Assembly: GCF_000002235.5 (NCBI RefSeq)
Contig: NW_022145609.1
Span: 6,455,214 to 6,519,213 of the forward strand
Direction of reading: 5' to 3'
From: Strongylocentrotus purpuratus
Lineage: Eukaryota > Echinodermata > Echinoidea > Camarodonta > Strongylocentrotidae
DNA: 64,000 bases
The first letter of the stretch is position 1. Each line of letters begins with the position of its first letter. The translations under genes were made by a program, and so were the position numbers. Positions 22,801 to 30,667 of the stretch are shown here, one piece after another. The notes below the pieces were generated by a model. The model saw only the letters and a list, made by a program, of their open reading frames with translations. It was not told the DNA's origin and made no database searches.

Positions 22801-23736
22801 ACGGATCGAAGTGGAAAGGAGAAGATATCATGGTCTTGATAGTTTAGTGGGATTCTTCTCCTTTTTTGGAGCCAATTCACATTATTTGCATTACCAAGAG
22901 CATTGTGATTTTAAGAGACATATTACGGAACCCAAGCCATAAAAATACTATATATAATTATGTACACTAGTCATGCAATTCATTCCATGTGACTTGGCTT
23001 GGAAGCAGTTATATACTATAATAGGCTAATCTGAGATAGAAATGGTAAAATGATTTTATGAAAGATACTCCTTCGGTTTCTATCTCAGACTAGGGACGTA
23101 CTTCATGATTTGAAACCCACAGGTAGATTGGTTTACTGGGAACATCTAAATGGGTCTTTAGAGTGTAGTACCCCCTCCCCTGTCATTATCCAATGTATAG
23201 TTTTCCGGGTGTAGTTTGCAGTGAGACCATGATTAATTAATGGTCATCAATAGTATATACAGATTAATATAGGCCTTGTTTAACACCATATTGCGCTCCA
23301 ATTGTTAACTCGAGGTTTCTGTCCTATAGTGACTAAAATATATATTTTGTTTCCTCTCATCCTCAAGCGAGGTTTTCATTTTCATTATTTCAATACATAT
23401 TTACATTAATAACTCAATAAATGAGTGAAACATAACATAGCATAGGCTAAAAATTAAAGTATATACAACAATTCTTCCAGCTTATAGTATTGTTTTCTTA
23501 GCTAACATATTCATATCTTAACAATAATCTTAGCAATGACAAAGTATGTGGGTAATAAACAGAACCCTTAACAATCTTCTTAACGTAACATTTATTTTTA
23601 GTGACTAAAATATTCTGAAGGTGTTTGTGTAAAATAATAGTATACAATAATTAATAAAAAAGACTAGATTAAAACGACATCAACTCTTACCACTTCGGAA
23701 AATATTCAGCACTAAAATGACAATTCCCACAAACAT
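3034..23736 (-). CDS. CTLD-Ig-Fn3 transmembrane receptor, copy 1 (450 aa, short tail)
   Basis: Eight exons on the minus strand: 23,736-23,691; 20,646-20,507; 12,226-12,111; 11,976-11,825; 9,143-8,841; 6,270-5,944; 4,522-4,414; 3,193-3,034. All have GT/AG borders and the phases fit throughout (1,353 nt). In order they encode a signal peptide starting MFVGIVILVLNIFRS, a CTLD (YC, FWIG, EGQFKW, QPDD, QDC, WDDNTC, LIC), an Ig-like domain, a fibronectin III domain, a membrane helix and a basic tail. The product should be a type I cell-surface lectin receptor. The tail is frame-shifted relative to copy 2 and lacks its tyrosine motifs. Introns hold many mobile elements, the largest about 8.3 kb inside the CTLD. 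All other exons are open, so the gene may well be functional. The start rests on the only ATG in the hydrophobic leader exon. The family is recognised; no known gene name fits. Confidence 0.85.
4414..4522 (-). CDS. Copy 1 transmembrane exon
   Basis: Phase-fitting 109-nt exon with the hydrophobic stretch LLWFLFGVSLAGNILLVVV, followed after the intron by a basic cluster, which gives type I topology. Copy 2 (39,267-39,159) differs at seven residues, mostly in the juxtamembrane part (SGRRFGAFGKG against SGSLFGALGKS). Confidence 0.85.
4606..4797 (-). mobile_element. tRNA-derived SINE, only in unit 1
   Basis: The minus strand reads a tRNA-like head with A-box TAGCTCAGTTGGTAGAGC and B-box GGGTTCGAAACC, then a body with GATGTGCTAGTGCCCTTTGG and CGTCGGTCCTCTGGTTGC. 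The unit 2 counterpart near 39,320-39,345 lacks it, so it inserted after the duplication. Body phrases recur at 55.5 kb, 58.7 kb and inside the palindromes. Confidence 0.85.
4913..5530. mobile_element. 618-bp TIR element built of CCGGACC-type repeats
   Basis: The ends are AGCCCCAGTCCCATATA and, reverse-complemented, AGCTACAGTCCCATATACG, flanked by TTA on both sides. The unit 2 site near 39,455 has a single TTA and no element. A TTA duplication suggests the PIF/Harbinger superfamily. The interior is a GC-rich mosaic of CGGACCATCC, CGGATCACCC and TGGATGGTCC steps, locally self-complementary. The open frames rich in D, G and P are artefacts. No transposase is seen. Confidence 0.75.
5944..6270 (-). 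CDS. Copy 1 fibronectin type III exon
   Basis: One 327-nt exon encodes a complete Fn3 domain: PSVEDISSTFVTVSW, CLDTGEGPVISYLVYLQ, EFVLTGLEPGTEYNISVSAV. The conserved W, the LEPGTEY turn and the Y of the F strand are present. Copy 2 (40,120-39,791) is one codon longer and differs at about five residues. Fn3 here is likely a stalk. Confidence 0.9.
6315..7247. mobile_element. 933-bp TA-flanked palindrome A with SINE sequence in both arms
   Basis: The left arm begins CACTGTTGCTCATAACGG after TA, the right arm ends with its exact complement before TA, and the two arms of about 455 bases pair almost throughout around a short centre near 6,780. Each arm contains a SINE-related block (head AGTCATGGTTCAGTGAC, body GATGTGCTATAT, end GCTTTAGCAGTCACGC). 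Unit 2 has the uninterrupted site near 40,162. The TA duplication and CACTG ends suggest a non-autonomous Tc1/mariner-like element. It lies in the intron between the Ig-like and Fn3 exons. Confidence 0.85.
7569..7746. mobile_element. Short hAT-type MITE with C/G runs, shared by both units
   Basis: Ends CAGGGGCGGATCTAGG and CTAGATCCGCCCCTG are inverted repeats. The unit 2 copy is at 40,488-40,663. Being in both, it predates the duplication. No clean 8-bp duplication remains. Confidence 0.65.
7888..8820. mobile_element. 933-bp TA-flanked palindrome B with SINE sequence in both arms
   Basis: Same architecture and length as palindrome A, with ends CACTGTTGGTCATAATGG. The site in unit 2 (40,801-40,816) reads straight through with one TA, which proves insertion and its exact borders. 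The arms match each other closely but differ from palindrome A at many places. It ends only 20 bases from the donor side of the Ig-like exon of copy 1. Confidence 0.9.
8841..9143 (-). CDS. Copy 1 Ig-like domain exon
   Basis: A 303-nt exon. SAYVSCAVDV holds the B-strand cysteine and DDDKIFCHV the F-strand cysteine of an Ig fold, with NFT, NVS and NNS sequons. Copy 2 (41,127-40,825) differs at three bases by my reading, two of which change residues. The match to Ig families is by motif only. Confidence 0.8.
9553..9755. repeat. GGACAACTACCCCC short tandem repeat
   Basis: About twelve units of 13-16 bases (GGACAACTACCCCC and variants) run in one direction and then flip for the last 60 bases. The unit 2 block at 41,548-41,773 differs in copy number. 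It is the inverted relative of 2,620-2,775, and sits in the intron before the Ig-like exon. Confidence 0.75.
10024..10096 (+). mobile_element. tRNA-like SINE head inside the unit 1 Mutator-like insert
   Basis: A-box-like TTGGCTCAATCTGTAAGG and B-box-like GGGTTCAAGTCTC lie about 45 bases apart in a 70-nt block. The stems are too poor for a working tRNA gene. Confidence 0.45.
10139..10626. repeat. Tandem array of about 106-bp units
   Basis: Four to five units begin TCTAATTGTTTGTGACCTC and end GCAAACCTGTTTGGGAAT, the last word being the terminus of the host element. One unit is shortened near 10,500. The open frames on the minus strand merely follow this repeat. Confidence 0.85.
10842..11312. 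mobile_element. Poly-C/poly-G hAT-type MITE with TSD GGTCTTAT
   Basis: Ends CAGGCGCGTACACAGG and GCGTACGCGCCTG are inverted repeats, flanked by GGTCTTAT at 10,834-10,841 and 11,313-11,320. Unit 2 has one GGTCTTAT at the same place (near 42,533), the empty site. The 8-bp duplication supports hAT. The interior is long C runs and two short fragments (CAATTTTTCAAATTTCGAG; GGCTGAGTCGTTGCGATTTT) shared with the element at 2,269. Confidence 0.88.
11825..11976 (-). CDS. Copy 1 CTLD exon 3 (ligand-binding loop)
   Basis: Encodes YDGWASDQPDDGRGIQDC, then CACLWSSQDP, then GRWDDNTCGARLDLICQKG. QPD is the galactose-type signature of CTLDs, and the WND motif appears as WDD. The Glu normally two residues before the cysteine is Gln (QDC). 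Copy 2 differs at eight residues, all before the conserved NRHGRWDDNTC half. Confidence 0.9.
12111..12226 (-). CDS. Copy 1 CTLD exon 2
   Basis: A 116-nt exon encodes SFLTTFISPPLTTE, then RCFWIGCHDREVEGQFKW, then LDGTQV: the F-W-I-G core and EG.F.W.DGT strand of a CTLD. Only LTTE differs from copy 2 (SMPT). The acceptor after TATCATCTAG was chosen because it alone keeps the frame with exon 1. Confidence 0.9.
12419..12643. mobile_element. 225-bp near-perfect palindrome in the large CTLD intron of copy 1
   Basis: Arms of about 105 bases (CACTATGAACATGACAGAC outward, CACCTGTTCTACACAT near the centre) flank a short loop. It lies just inside the block absent from unit 2. No coding potential is likely. 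Confidence 0.75.
13045..13968. mobile_element. Long-TIR fold-back element with nested inverted repeat
   Basis: Outer arms of about 320 bases (13,058-13,384 and 13,640-13,968) are inverted copies beginning ATTTGGAAAGCATAGAG. Between them lies a smaller inverted repeat (13,383-13,461, arms TAACTCCGTTTC..GACAATCAGCC) and a (TAA)n-led stretch with TTTATAAGGCGC, a motif also seen at 55.3 kb. Absent from unit 2. Confidence 0.7.
13970..14930. other. Intron DNA without recognisable features
   Basis: AT-rich sequence inside the unit 1-specific block. Short ATGATGAAATTATGAT-type local repeats occur near 14,060-14,100. I see no exon, RNA gene or clear element borders. Confidence 0.5.
14933..15322 (+). 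repeat. Dispersed repeat also present in the RIC1 3' UTR
   Basis: GAGAAGGTTGAGTTCTGGGA, TTTCTGTGTACAGTGT and TTGCATGACCAGAACTCAA recur in the same order at 52,147-52,527, and part recurs inverted at 18,700-18,850 (GTATTGGTGTGCACTGCAAG). It looks like a moderately old repeat family; no borders are clear. Confidence 0.65.
15640..17129. other. Intron DNA with ATG/AAT microsatellite
   Basis: Nothing coding is recognised. At 16,670-16,860 there is a degenerate TGATGATAATAATAAT and ACTACTACTACC microsatellite. The rest is unique-looking AT-rich DNA of the unit 1-specific block. Confidence 0.55.
18302..19445. repeat. Tandem array of about 110-bp units inside the composite element
   Basis: Units read CTGAATTCAGACAAGGATTA, AGTCGAGAACGGTACA, CGAATCGTCTTCTTTCTCT, AATGATTTAATGAAACGT, AAAGCTTCCGCGCTTCGCG followed by a G run. 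About eight diverged units are visible, split by the segment at 18,700-19,010. Confidence 0.8.
18700..18850 (-). repeat. Inverted copy of the 15.1-kb/52.3-kb dispersed repeat
   Basis: Reverse complement of about 15,120-15,245 with scattered substitutions, interrupting the tandem array. CCAGAACTCAAGTTTATA near 19,000 belongs to the same family. Confidence 0.65.
19808..20000. mobile_element. Truncated poly-C hAT-type element
   Basis: CAGTGGTGGATTCAGGG at the left resembles the hAT-type terminus used elsewhere here. A C run and a purine-rich tract follow; no right terminus is found. Confidence 0.5.
20310..20425. repeat. (GAATT/GAACT)n microsatellite
   Basis: Pentanucleotide repeats AATTG and AACTG with small variants, at the left end of the CTLD exon 1 region of copy 1. 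Unit 2 lacks the expansion. Confidence 0.9.
20507..20646 (-). CDS. Copy 1 CTLD exon 1
   Basis: Encodes VSADTWHRLDDALYLVDN, then TSRLNYDEAHAYCLTRGANL, then TRIDSDKIQ, the N-terminal half of a CTLD with the first conserved Cys (AYC) and the GANL.RIDS strand. Copy 2 has four extra residues near the start and about eleven substitutions. Confidence 0.88.
20930..21745 (-). mobile_element. 5'-truncated LINE (CR1/L2-like), 3' end with end of the RT polyprotein
   Basis: A minus-strand frame at 21,293-21,760 encodes the typical C-terminus after the reverse transcriptase of jockey/CR1/L2-type LINEs: LQVLDVHNLFEHSVSKFVYDL, LPHSLMDYF, then AKLWNNLPINIRE. About 360 bases of 3' sequence follow. Unit 2 lacks it. 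The RT core is missing, so it cannot move. Confidence 0.75.
21811..22636. mobile_element. 826-bp TIR element rich in ACGTTGTAAGC repeats
   Basis: Ends ATGCGTTGGTCACAACCCG and CGGGTTGTGACCACCGCAT are inverted, with further pairing of GTACTTGCAAGTGCG, and are flanked by TA (or TTA). It is GC-rich with repeated GTAAGCACGTTGTAAGC and CACGTACG words. The matching segment in unit 2 (near 45,470, inverted) lacks it. No transposase is seen; a non-autonomous DNA element. Confidence 0.72.
23691..23736 (-). CDS. Copy 1 signal-peptide exon
   Basis: ATG at 23,736-23,734 opens MFVGIVILVLNIFRS, a hydrophobic leader, ending with a GTAAGAG donor in phase 1 that joins CTLD exon 1. The counterpart in copy 2 (47,741-47,696) reads MFVGIVILVLNVLRS. 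Confidence 0.8.
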
Positions 23737-23835
23737 CGTATCGACTTTGACGAAGGCGCAACACAAATGAACTATTACATGTATGTCTACAAGTCAAACA
23801 TGCAATAAGGTTGCAGACACGCTTATTGACGCTTA

Positions 23836-26357
23836 CCGTGTTTACACAGTAAACCGCATCGAGGGTTGAAGCCGGCTTGAAGCCGCGAGGGGATTGAAGC
23901 CGGCTTCAAGCCTGCAGTTTTATGTGTGTAAACGGGATCCCAGTGAGGATTGAAGCCGGGTTGAAGCCGCCGCTTGAATCCACCAGAATTGCAGGTCTCA
24001 ATCCACCTCGCGGCTCCAACCCTGCAATTTTATGCTGTGTAAACGGGATCTGATCCGCCCGAGGGTTGAAGCCATGTGGGCCGACGTGAGCAGCCAATGA
24101 AAATGGTAGTACTTTGGTAATAAAAGGACTTAAAGATAATTTAGATGAAATTGATTTACAAGAAAATAACTCCTGAATAAGAGACACTTTGATCAAGCAA
24201 AATCTTTAAGTTCCAACACCGATTTGTTTTTTTATTTGATAAATAGATTCACTTTCCAAATATTGTAATGTTCATATCAAAATCACGAAATTAGAAATGA
24301 GATAATCCAGGCATGCAACTGGTTACAATCTATTAATTAATATTAATAAATAGATTATAATAAATAATCTGAAATAGATTTTCTTAATTCTAGATCTAGG
24401 TCTAGATCTATTTATAAAGCGAAAGACCGCCGCTATTTTACATCAGATAACAAAAATATTAAGGTCTATTTATAAAGCGAAAGACCGCCGCTATTTTACC
24501 TTACTGCCAAGTCAAATACAAGGGGGGAAATATAGATCCATTAAAAAGAAACTTCCTGATTTAAAGATACAAACTCTTTTCAACGCATTGGCGAAACACT
24601 CAACGAAGAGATGAAATAAAGATGATGAAGATCTAGAATGACGTTGATCAGTGCTGAATAGGTAGACGAGCCAAACTCACGAATCCAGCGTAGACTGTAG
24701 AATGATCAAAATTCGGAAGAGCTAGATCTACTCTTGAATATGTAGACTGACGTTGGTGATCGTTGAATAAGAGTTTGAAGCTAGTCGTTAATTTAGTTGA
24801 TTTAGTGAAGAACCGCGACAGTTTGAACTAGACTAAGCAATTGATGGTATTGCCTAGACTCTAGATGAATGATTGAACTTGATGAGAAATCAAAATTTCA
24901 GCCTGCAATAAATTGATTGTGGAACAATAAATCTGAGTCGAGTTTCGAGATGATGCTTAAATGATGAAAGTAACTCTGGACTCAGTTCACAAGACTCTCA
25001 GTCTAAAATGTTGATGATGCTGAAGACGTTGTCGTAGCTATTTGAAGATTGATGACTGTCTTTATTCGACTGTTCTAAGTCGGGAATAATTTAGACTTGA
25101 GAGTTGCAGTTCATGAGCTGTACTGATTCACTGAATTGAAGTTGAAGTCCAAAAGTTTGTTGAAGATTGATTACCGGTACTAAAAAATATAGTCGCCAAA
25201 AAGTAATCAATGAAAGGTTGACGTATTGTTGAAGTGAAAATTGCTCAGGAAAATAAAATTTCCAAATAAACGTAATAAAACGTAGAGGTCTATAGGAGAT
25301 CAACTGAAGCACGTAAATAAGTGAAATTAAGTAAAGGACAACTGAGCTCAAAATCAGACAAAAAATTGAACCTTTCAAGTCGAAGGTTAAAAGGCGACTG
25401 ACTAGCCAAAGCCAAAAAAATTAACTTTAGTCCCAAGGGATTGGCCAATATAAAGAGCCAATCAAAGAAGAGAAAAAACTGACCAATGGCAGCAAACTTT
25501 TACAATTACCAATAAAACCAAGAATGACAAAACACACACTATTTGTGCTACTGGAGTCAACTAGAATACTATCTTAATAAAACTTCCAGATTTAAAATTA
25601 TTATTGAATTGAAGAATATAGAGCAATATAAAAATGTAATTATCACCCAAGCAATCATTTTGAATATTATTAAACTTTAAGTGACACAAAATGGCAAAAA
25701 TACATTACTAAATAGGCAAAACACACCTATCAAATGGGATCGGCACGCATAACACAATAAATTTACAACAGCAACGCGCAAGCATACTGAAGAATTTGCA
25801 TACCATTGTGACGTCAACAGTACAATAGCGCGTCTAAAAATAAATGAAGAATGCGGACGCATGCCAATGAAAAGGTGACAGAAAGGTGAAGGAACTATAA
25901 CTTATTTACACAGTAGAATGTTGAACCGCTACAGTACTATGACAATGACAATGACAATGACAATGACAATTTATTCTCATGTCACCCACATTGGGGTATT
26001 GGAGAAGTTTACAATCAGTTTGAATTTGTCAATTAAACACTGTGAAATATAGAATACAAATAGAATTAATGTTAATCCATTCAAAATAACACTATCGACA
26101 ATAGTGAGAAAAATTATGATGAAATTACTGATATGCGCGCATAGCTTTCCTTTAAGCGCAACCTTAAAAGTATAAATAGACCCCCAGCTGAAGCTGACGT
26201 AGGTCAAATTCCCTGCATTGTGACGTCATTGTGATCCGTCTCGAGGGTTGAAGCCGCCTTTTTTTTTTTTTTTGCTTTGCAAACACGATCACATTTGCGC
26301 GCTTTAGAGGCTTCAACCCGGCTTCAATCCTCGATGCCGATCACTGTGTAAACACGG
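23836..26357. mobile_element. 2.52-kb TA-flanked TIR element
   Basis: Ends CCGTGTTTACACAGT and ACTGTGTAAACACGG are inverted, flanked by TA. Unit 2 has the plain site near 47,833. Subterminal GAGGGTTGAAGCCGGCTT words recur several times at both ends. The interior (24,100-26,200) is AT-rich with a duplicated 50-base block CTATTTATAAAGCGAAAGAC at 24,410-24,500 and a (TGACAA)n-led segment at 25,938. No transposase is recognised; superfamily undetermined. Confidence 0.75.
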
Positions 26358-27474
26358 TAACTGTAGACGAGTCATTTGTTGATAAATATGCACCAACATG
26401 TATATTTATTTTAATGTTTTCCGTCTCGGCACATATCACGCTTTGTTTTCAAAGTCGCTGCGATCAAAAAAACAAATTCGAATCCCGTGCTAATCGACGA
26501 TGTTACATACAATTAAACAAGGAATAAGGTCACTGGTATAACATAGTAATGATGTAGAGCGTATTCTGTCCGTGTTTATATATTTGTATTTTTCAATCAC
26601 ACGCATCACACAGCGCGGTATCATCTCCACTCATCGTGCAATCCCCCCAAAACAACGGTCGATTTCGGGTACCGGTTCAGCGTTGAGGGTGTGTTATTTT
26701 CTAAATTGGTTGGGCGCGCGACACGGAAACGGCCCAGGCTGTGGACTAGCTTTATTGTCGAAGCAATAACTAAACAGAATACTCCTGTTAGGTCCATATA
26801 ATGCTATGTCCGAAAACTTTCGAATGGTTTTCCAGCAAGAATGATTCGGAAGAAATCCTGAAATGATGACTATAAGAGCAAACTTTAACACAAAAAATAT
26901 ATTTGTGATTCTAGTAGCTTTAAATGTTCTTTAATAGTTCTTGCCCCCCCCCCCCCAATTTGAAAATCGCGCCGACCGATATTTCGCTCAGTGGGGGCCG
27001 GGGTGGGGGGAGGGGGGGGAGGAGCATCATTTTTTTACACACAAAATTTGAGGGGGTAGCCCCCCCCCCCCCCCCTTTCGCCAATCTATCTCGTACACCA
27101 TAATCCAACTCTGGATAAGCTAAGGAAGTTAATTATCTGATGTTTTGTCCTAGCTCTTTGAGTGTTTCGTCCTCATGTCTCTGCCTTTGCTTAAGCTTCA
27201 GCAAATGATATTCGGCTTGTCCGTCATCCGAAAACCTGTTAGCCAGCTTTTTCTTCAGATCATTGTAGCTCATTCTCTGCTTCTGCTCCCGCAACAATCT
27301 CAAAGCCTGCCCTCTCAAACATGATGCTAGAATCTGTCCTGCTTCTTCATCACTCCAACCGTTCACTGCACGGCAGGATTCAAAATGCTCGCAGTAGTCA
27401 GTCCATGACGTAGACCCATCATATTTGTCAGGCGTAATAGAGATGCCTCTATTCCTTGGTATAGCTGCATGCAA

Positions 27475-27745
27475 CAGGCGCGGATCCAGGATTTCTTAGG
27501 GGAGGGGGCCCAATTTTTTTTTTTTTTTTTTGCTCCCGAAAATTTGAAAATCGCGCCGGCCGAAAAGTCGCTCAGTGGGGGGGGGGGGGGGACATTTTTT
27601 TTTGTGTGTCCTCAAAAAAAAATTCAATTTGCACCCAACCCCCAAAAAAGTTAAAAATCACGTGATTTTACATGATTTTTTTCTCAAGGGGGGGGGGGGG
27701 CGGGCCCCCCGGCCCCCCCCCCCCCCCCCCCTGGATCCGCCACTG
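27475..27745. mobile_element. 271-bp hAT-type MITE with TSD GCATGCAA, nested in the LTR fossil
   Basis: Ends CAGGCGCGGATCCAGG and CCTGGATCCGCCACTG, flanked by GCATGCAA at 27,467-27,474 and 27,746-27,753. The interior has T, G and C runs. A related truncated fragment lies at 26,940-27,080. Confidence 0.88.
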
Positions 27746-28833
27746 GCATGCAACGACTCATCCTTCCGATGTAGCCTCTTTATCCGTTGCTCTTCCTTTA
27801 CTTTCACTGCCCTGCTTGACAGTGAAGAAGTCTTGATCCCTTCTGTATTCGAGGATTCTTCTTGCGACTTTAGTTGAACTTCATCCGAACTTGACGTCAC
27901 ACTACTGGATATTTGCGTGTTGGTACGCCTTTTATGTTTCTTCTGCTTCGACCTTTCTTCGGTAGCCTTTATGTTTGAGAACCCTTGTAATAGCTCTTCA
28001 ATCCTTGTATTAATTGCCGATGTTTGCTGTTGCATCATTAATGTCAATTGGATTAGAACCTGGGCTTGAGCTTGTGCCTGCTCCTTCATTATTTCGGCGA
28101 TTTCCGTCAAAGCCGTCGCCTTCTGCTTTTTCCTACTTGTTGAACGATGTATACTCCAGAGTTAATAGAAACTGATTAATCTCTCGAAGTATAGGATCAC
28201 TGCCATCTGTTCCAGTTTTCCTCTCGTCCTCCATCCCACTTCTGACACCAAACGTGTTACGGCCTTCCATCTTAGAACGGGTCCTGGATGCTGGAGGGCT
28301 GGTCTGTCCCTTGCCTCTATCACCGTCATCTGACGAAGAATTTGCCATCCTGAATAATGCGAGCGGTTTCTATTTGGCTTGTAGTTTAGAGGCCCGGACG
28401 CGCATATTTTTTTTACACAACTGTTTAGCCATTTTCGCGAAAAAATTCCAAGAAGTGCTCTGGTGAAAGAGTCTAAGTCGTCAGCGCACTTACAAGCACG
28501 TACACCCAGGGAATTCGAAGGGAAGATGATAGAAAGGGGGAAAACAAGGATAGTGGATAGGATATGGAGAAGGGGAAAAAAGGAAATACATAAGGAAAGA
28601 GAAGAGGATAAGTCAAAGGAAGAACATAGAAATACATAATTGAAGAGCTAAGAGGATCATAGATCTAGACTATGGAAAAACAGGGAAATACATAAAGAAG
28701 GAGAAACTTAATCTATATCAGGTTAAAACACAGAAATAGATGATCGACGAAGGAAAAGTGGATAGATTGAAGGAAAAACAAAGAAATACATAACGAAGGA
28801 GAACTGGGGGATAGATTGAAGGAAAAACAAATA

Positions 28834-29767
28834 CACTGTCGCTCATAAAGGTGGAATATTTTAGTTTTACCCCAATTCATGGAATTATTTTAAAAATTAT
28901 TTAAAAATAATAGATCTAGAAAATAGTATACATTCTCAGATTTTATTGAATAATAATTTGCCAATGTGTGTTTTGCGGGACTGCTAAAGCATGTGTATGC
29001 TACTATGCCTATTAAATAGGGGACCTACGCCCTCAAGTCATAAATGACAGTAATGAGGATTAATGCCCCACAAAAGGGCACTAATATAGCACATCGACAC
29101 GGTTTTGATCTTGGGGCCTCACAGTTACGAGGCCATTGTTTTGTCACTGAACCATGACTGTACGCATCGGGGGCTAGGGTAGGGGGCGGTTTCCAAAAAT
29201 AAAAAAAAAACACAGAAAATGCAATAAATTTTCAATAATTTATTGCATTTTGACCTGGTCCCCAACATAAACAAATTCTCTGGAAGGCCATGCATTACAG
29301 CTCGAGGCATGGGCACACAGAAGATTTTTTTATATTGGGAACCGGGGAAAAATGCAATAAATTATTGAAAATTTATTGCATTTTCTGTTTTTTTTTAAAT
29401 TTATGGTAACTGCCCCCTACCCTAACCCCCGATGCGTACAGTCATGGTTCAGTGACAAAGCAATGGCCTCGTAACTGTGAGGCCCCAGGATCAAAACCGT
29501 GTCGATGTGCTATATTGGTGCCCTTTTGTGGGGCATTAATCCTCATTATACTGTCATTTATGACTTAAGGGCATAGGTCCCCTAGTTGATAAGCATAGTA
29601 GCATACACATGCTTTAGCAGTCACGCTAAACACACATTGACAAATTATTATTCAGTAAAATCTGAGAATGTATACCATTATCTAGATCTATTATTTTTAA
29701 ATAATTTTTAAAATAATTCCATAAATTGGGATAAAACAAAAATATTCCACCTTTATGAGCGACAGTG
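28834..29767. mobile_element. 934-bp TA-flanked palindrome C with SINE sequence in both arms
   Basis: Ends CACTGTCGCTCATAAAGG and its complement, flanked by TA. Same SINE-related block in each arm as palindromes A and B. It lies in GAAGGA-type repeats of the LTR fossil region. Confidence 0.88.
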
Positions 29768-30667
29768 TATAACGAAGGAGAAAAAGGATAGATTGAAGGG
29801 GGGAAAAAAGAAATACATGACAATAGAGAAGAGGATAGATTGAAGGAGAACACAGAAATACATAATGAAAGAGAAGAGAGGATAGATTTAACCCGAAACA
29901 AATAACGAGTAAAACTATGTGCTAGACTAGTCGTTTGCACAGTATATTTGACTGAAGTGGCTAAACAGTTGTGTACAAAAAATATGCGCGGCCCGGACGT
30001 GGCTCCGTTTTCCCAAAGTATATGGGTGTGGAGATGAGAGGTGTTTTGGATAGGTTGATGTGTATTCTCTATGAGAGGGTTTTAATACGTCAGTCTATGG
30101 AGACTCAACTAATCACACGTTATGAAACGATGGATTGTTTAACTGTATACTTTAATCATACAAACATAAGTCAACATCTCCAACACGTTATCATAGTTAA
30201 CACCGACACCGATTACCTGAATTAATCTCAACAAGTAGTAAAGGCAGGGATTGCCTTTTGTAGGAACTCTATTTCTCGTTTCCAATCCTTTTCCTTATTT
30301 TAGCTCAGTTGGAGCGGAGCGCAGAGTTCGCTATCTGGCAACGACGAGAGCCAGCGTCGAAGTGAAGGAATCTCTGTGAAACACAACAAGTTATAGTTTC
30401 CGAGAGCTGCTTTACGCATGGTGCGTCCGTACGTAATCGCGCTCTGAACTCTTACGCCCCAAAAGCTTGCTACGCCCTCTACGTTTCCTGCAAGATAACT
30501 AACTGTAACGTACTGGTCCGTTACAGTATTGTAACAAATCAGGGTTTTAGTATTGGACGAAGGTTAAGCATTTTCTGTTGTGCGCACAGATATATGCGCA
30601 TGCGCTATAGCAATATGGCGCATCGTTGATTTAGCAATCACCAAACTGGAGGAAAATGAGGTTCCAT

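Larger units (their letters stand above)
87..26930. repeat. Tandem segmental duplication, unit 1 (contains receptor copy 1)
   Basis: From 87 onward the sequence matches 34,454 onward in the same orientation, with long collinear blocks: 87-2,268 with 34,454-36,640; 2,601-4,900 with 37,101-39,450; 5,560-6,310 with 39,480-40,160; 7,248-9,879 with 40,163-41,894; 10,636-12,325 with 42,335-43,600; 20,200-20,930 with 44,040-44,850; 22,870-23,833 with 46,140-47,830; 26,360-26,930 with 47,835-48,240. Each receptor exon lies in a matching block. Unit 1 is far longer because of many later insertions. The right end is broken by a poly-C element and the LTR fossil, so that boundary is approximate. Confidence 0.92.
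27130..30525 (-). mobile_element. Broken LTR-retroelement fossil (probably Ty3/Gypsy), gag region and one LTR
   Basis: A minus-strand region at about 27,130-28,350 resembles retrotransposon Gag. The outer LTR edge begins TGTAACGGAC at 30,525; its inner limit is unclear. No protease, reverse transcriptase or integrase is seen, so it is incomplete. Two later elements sit inside it: a hAT-type MITE (27,475-27,745) and palindrome C (28,834-29,767). The 28,480-29,900 stretch also holds degenerate GAAATACATAACGAAGGAG repeats. Probably old, with several breaks. Confidence 0.65.
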
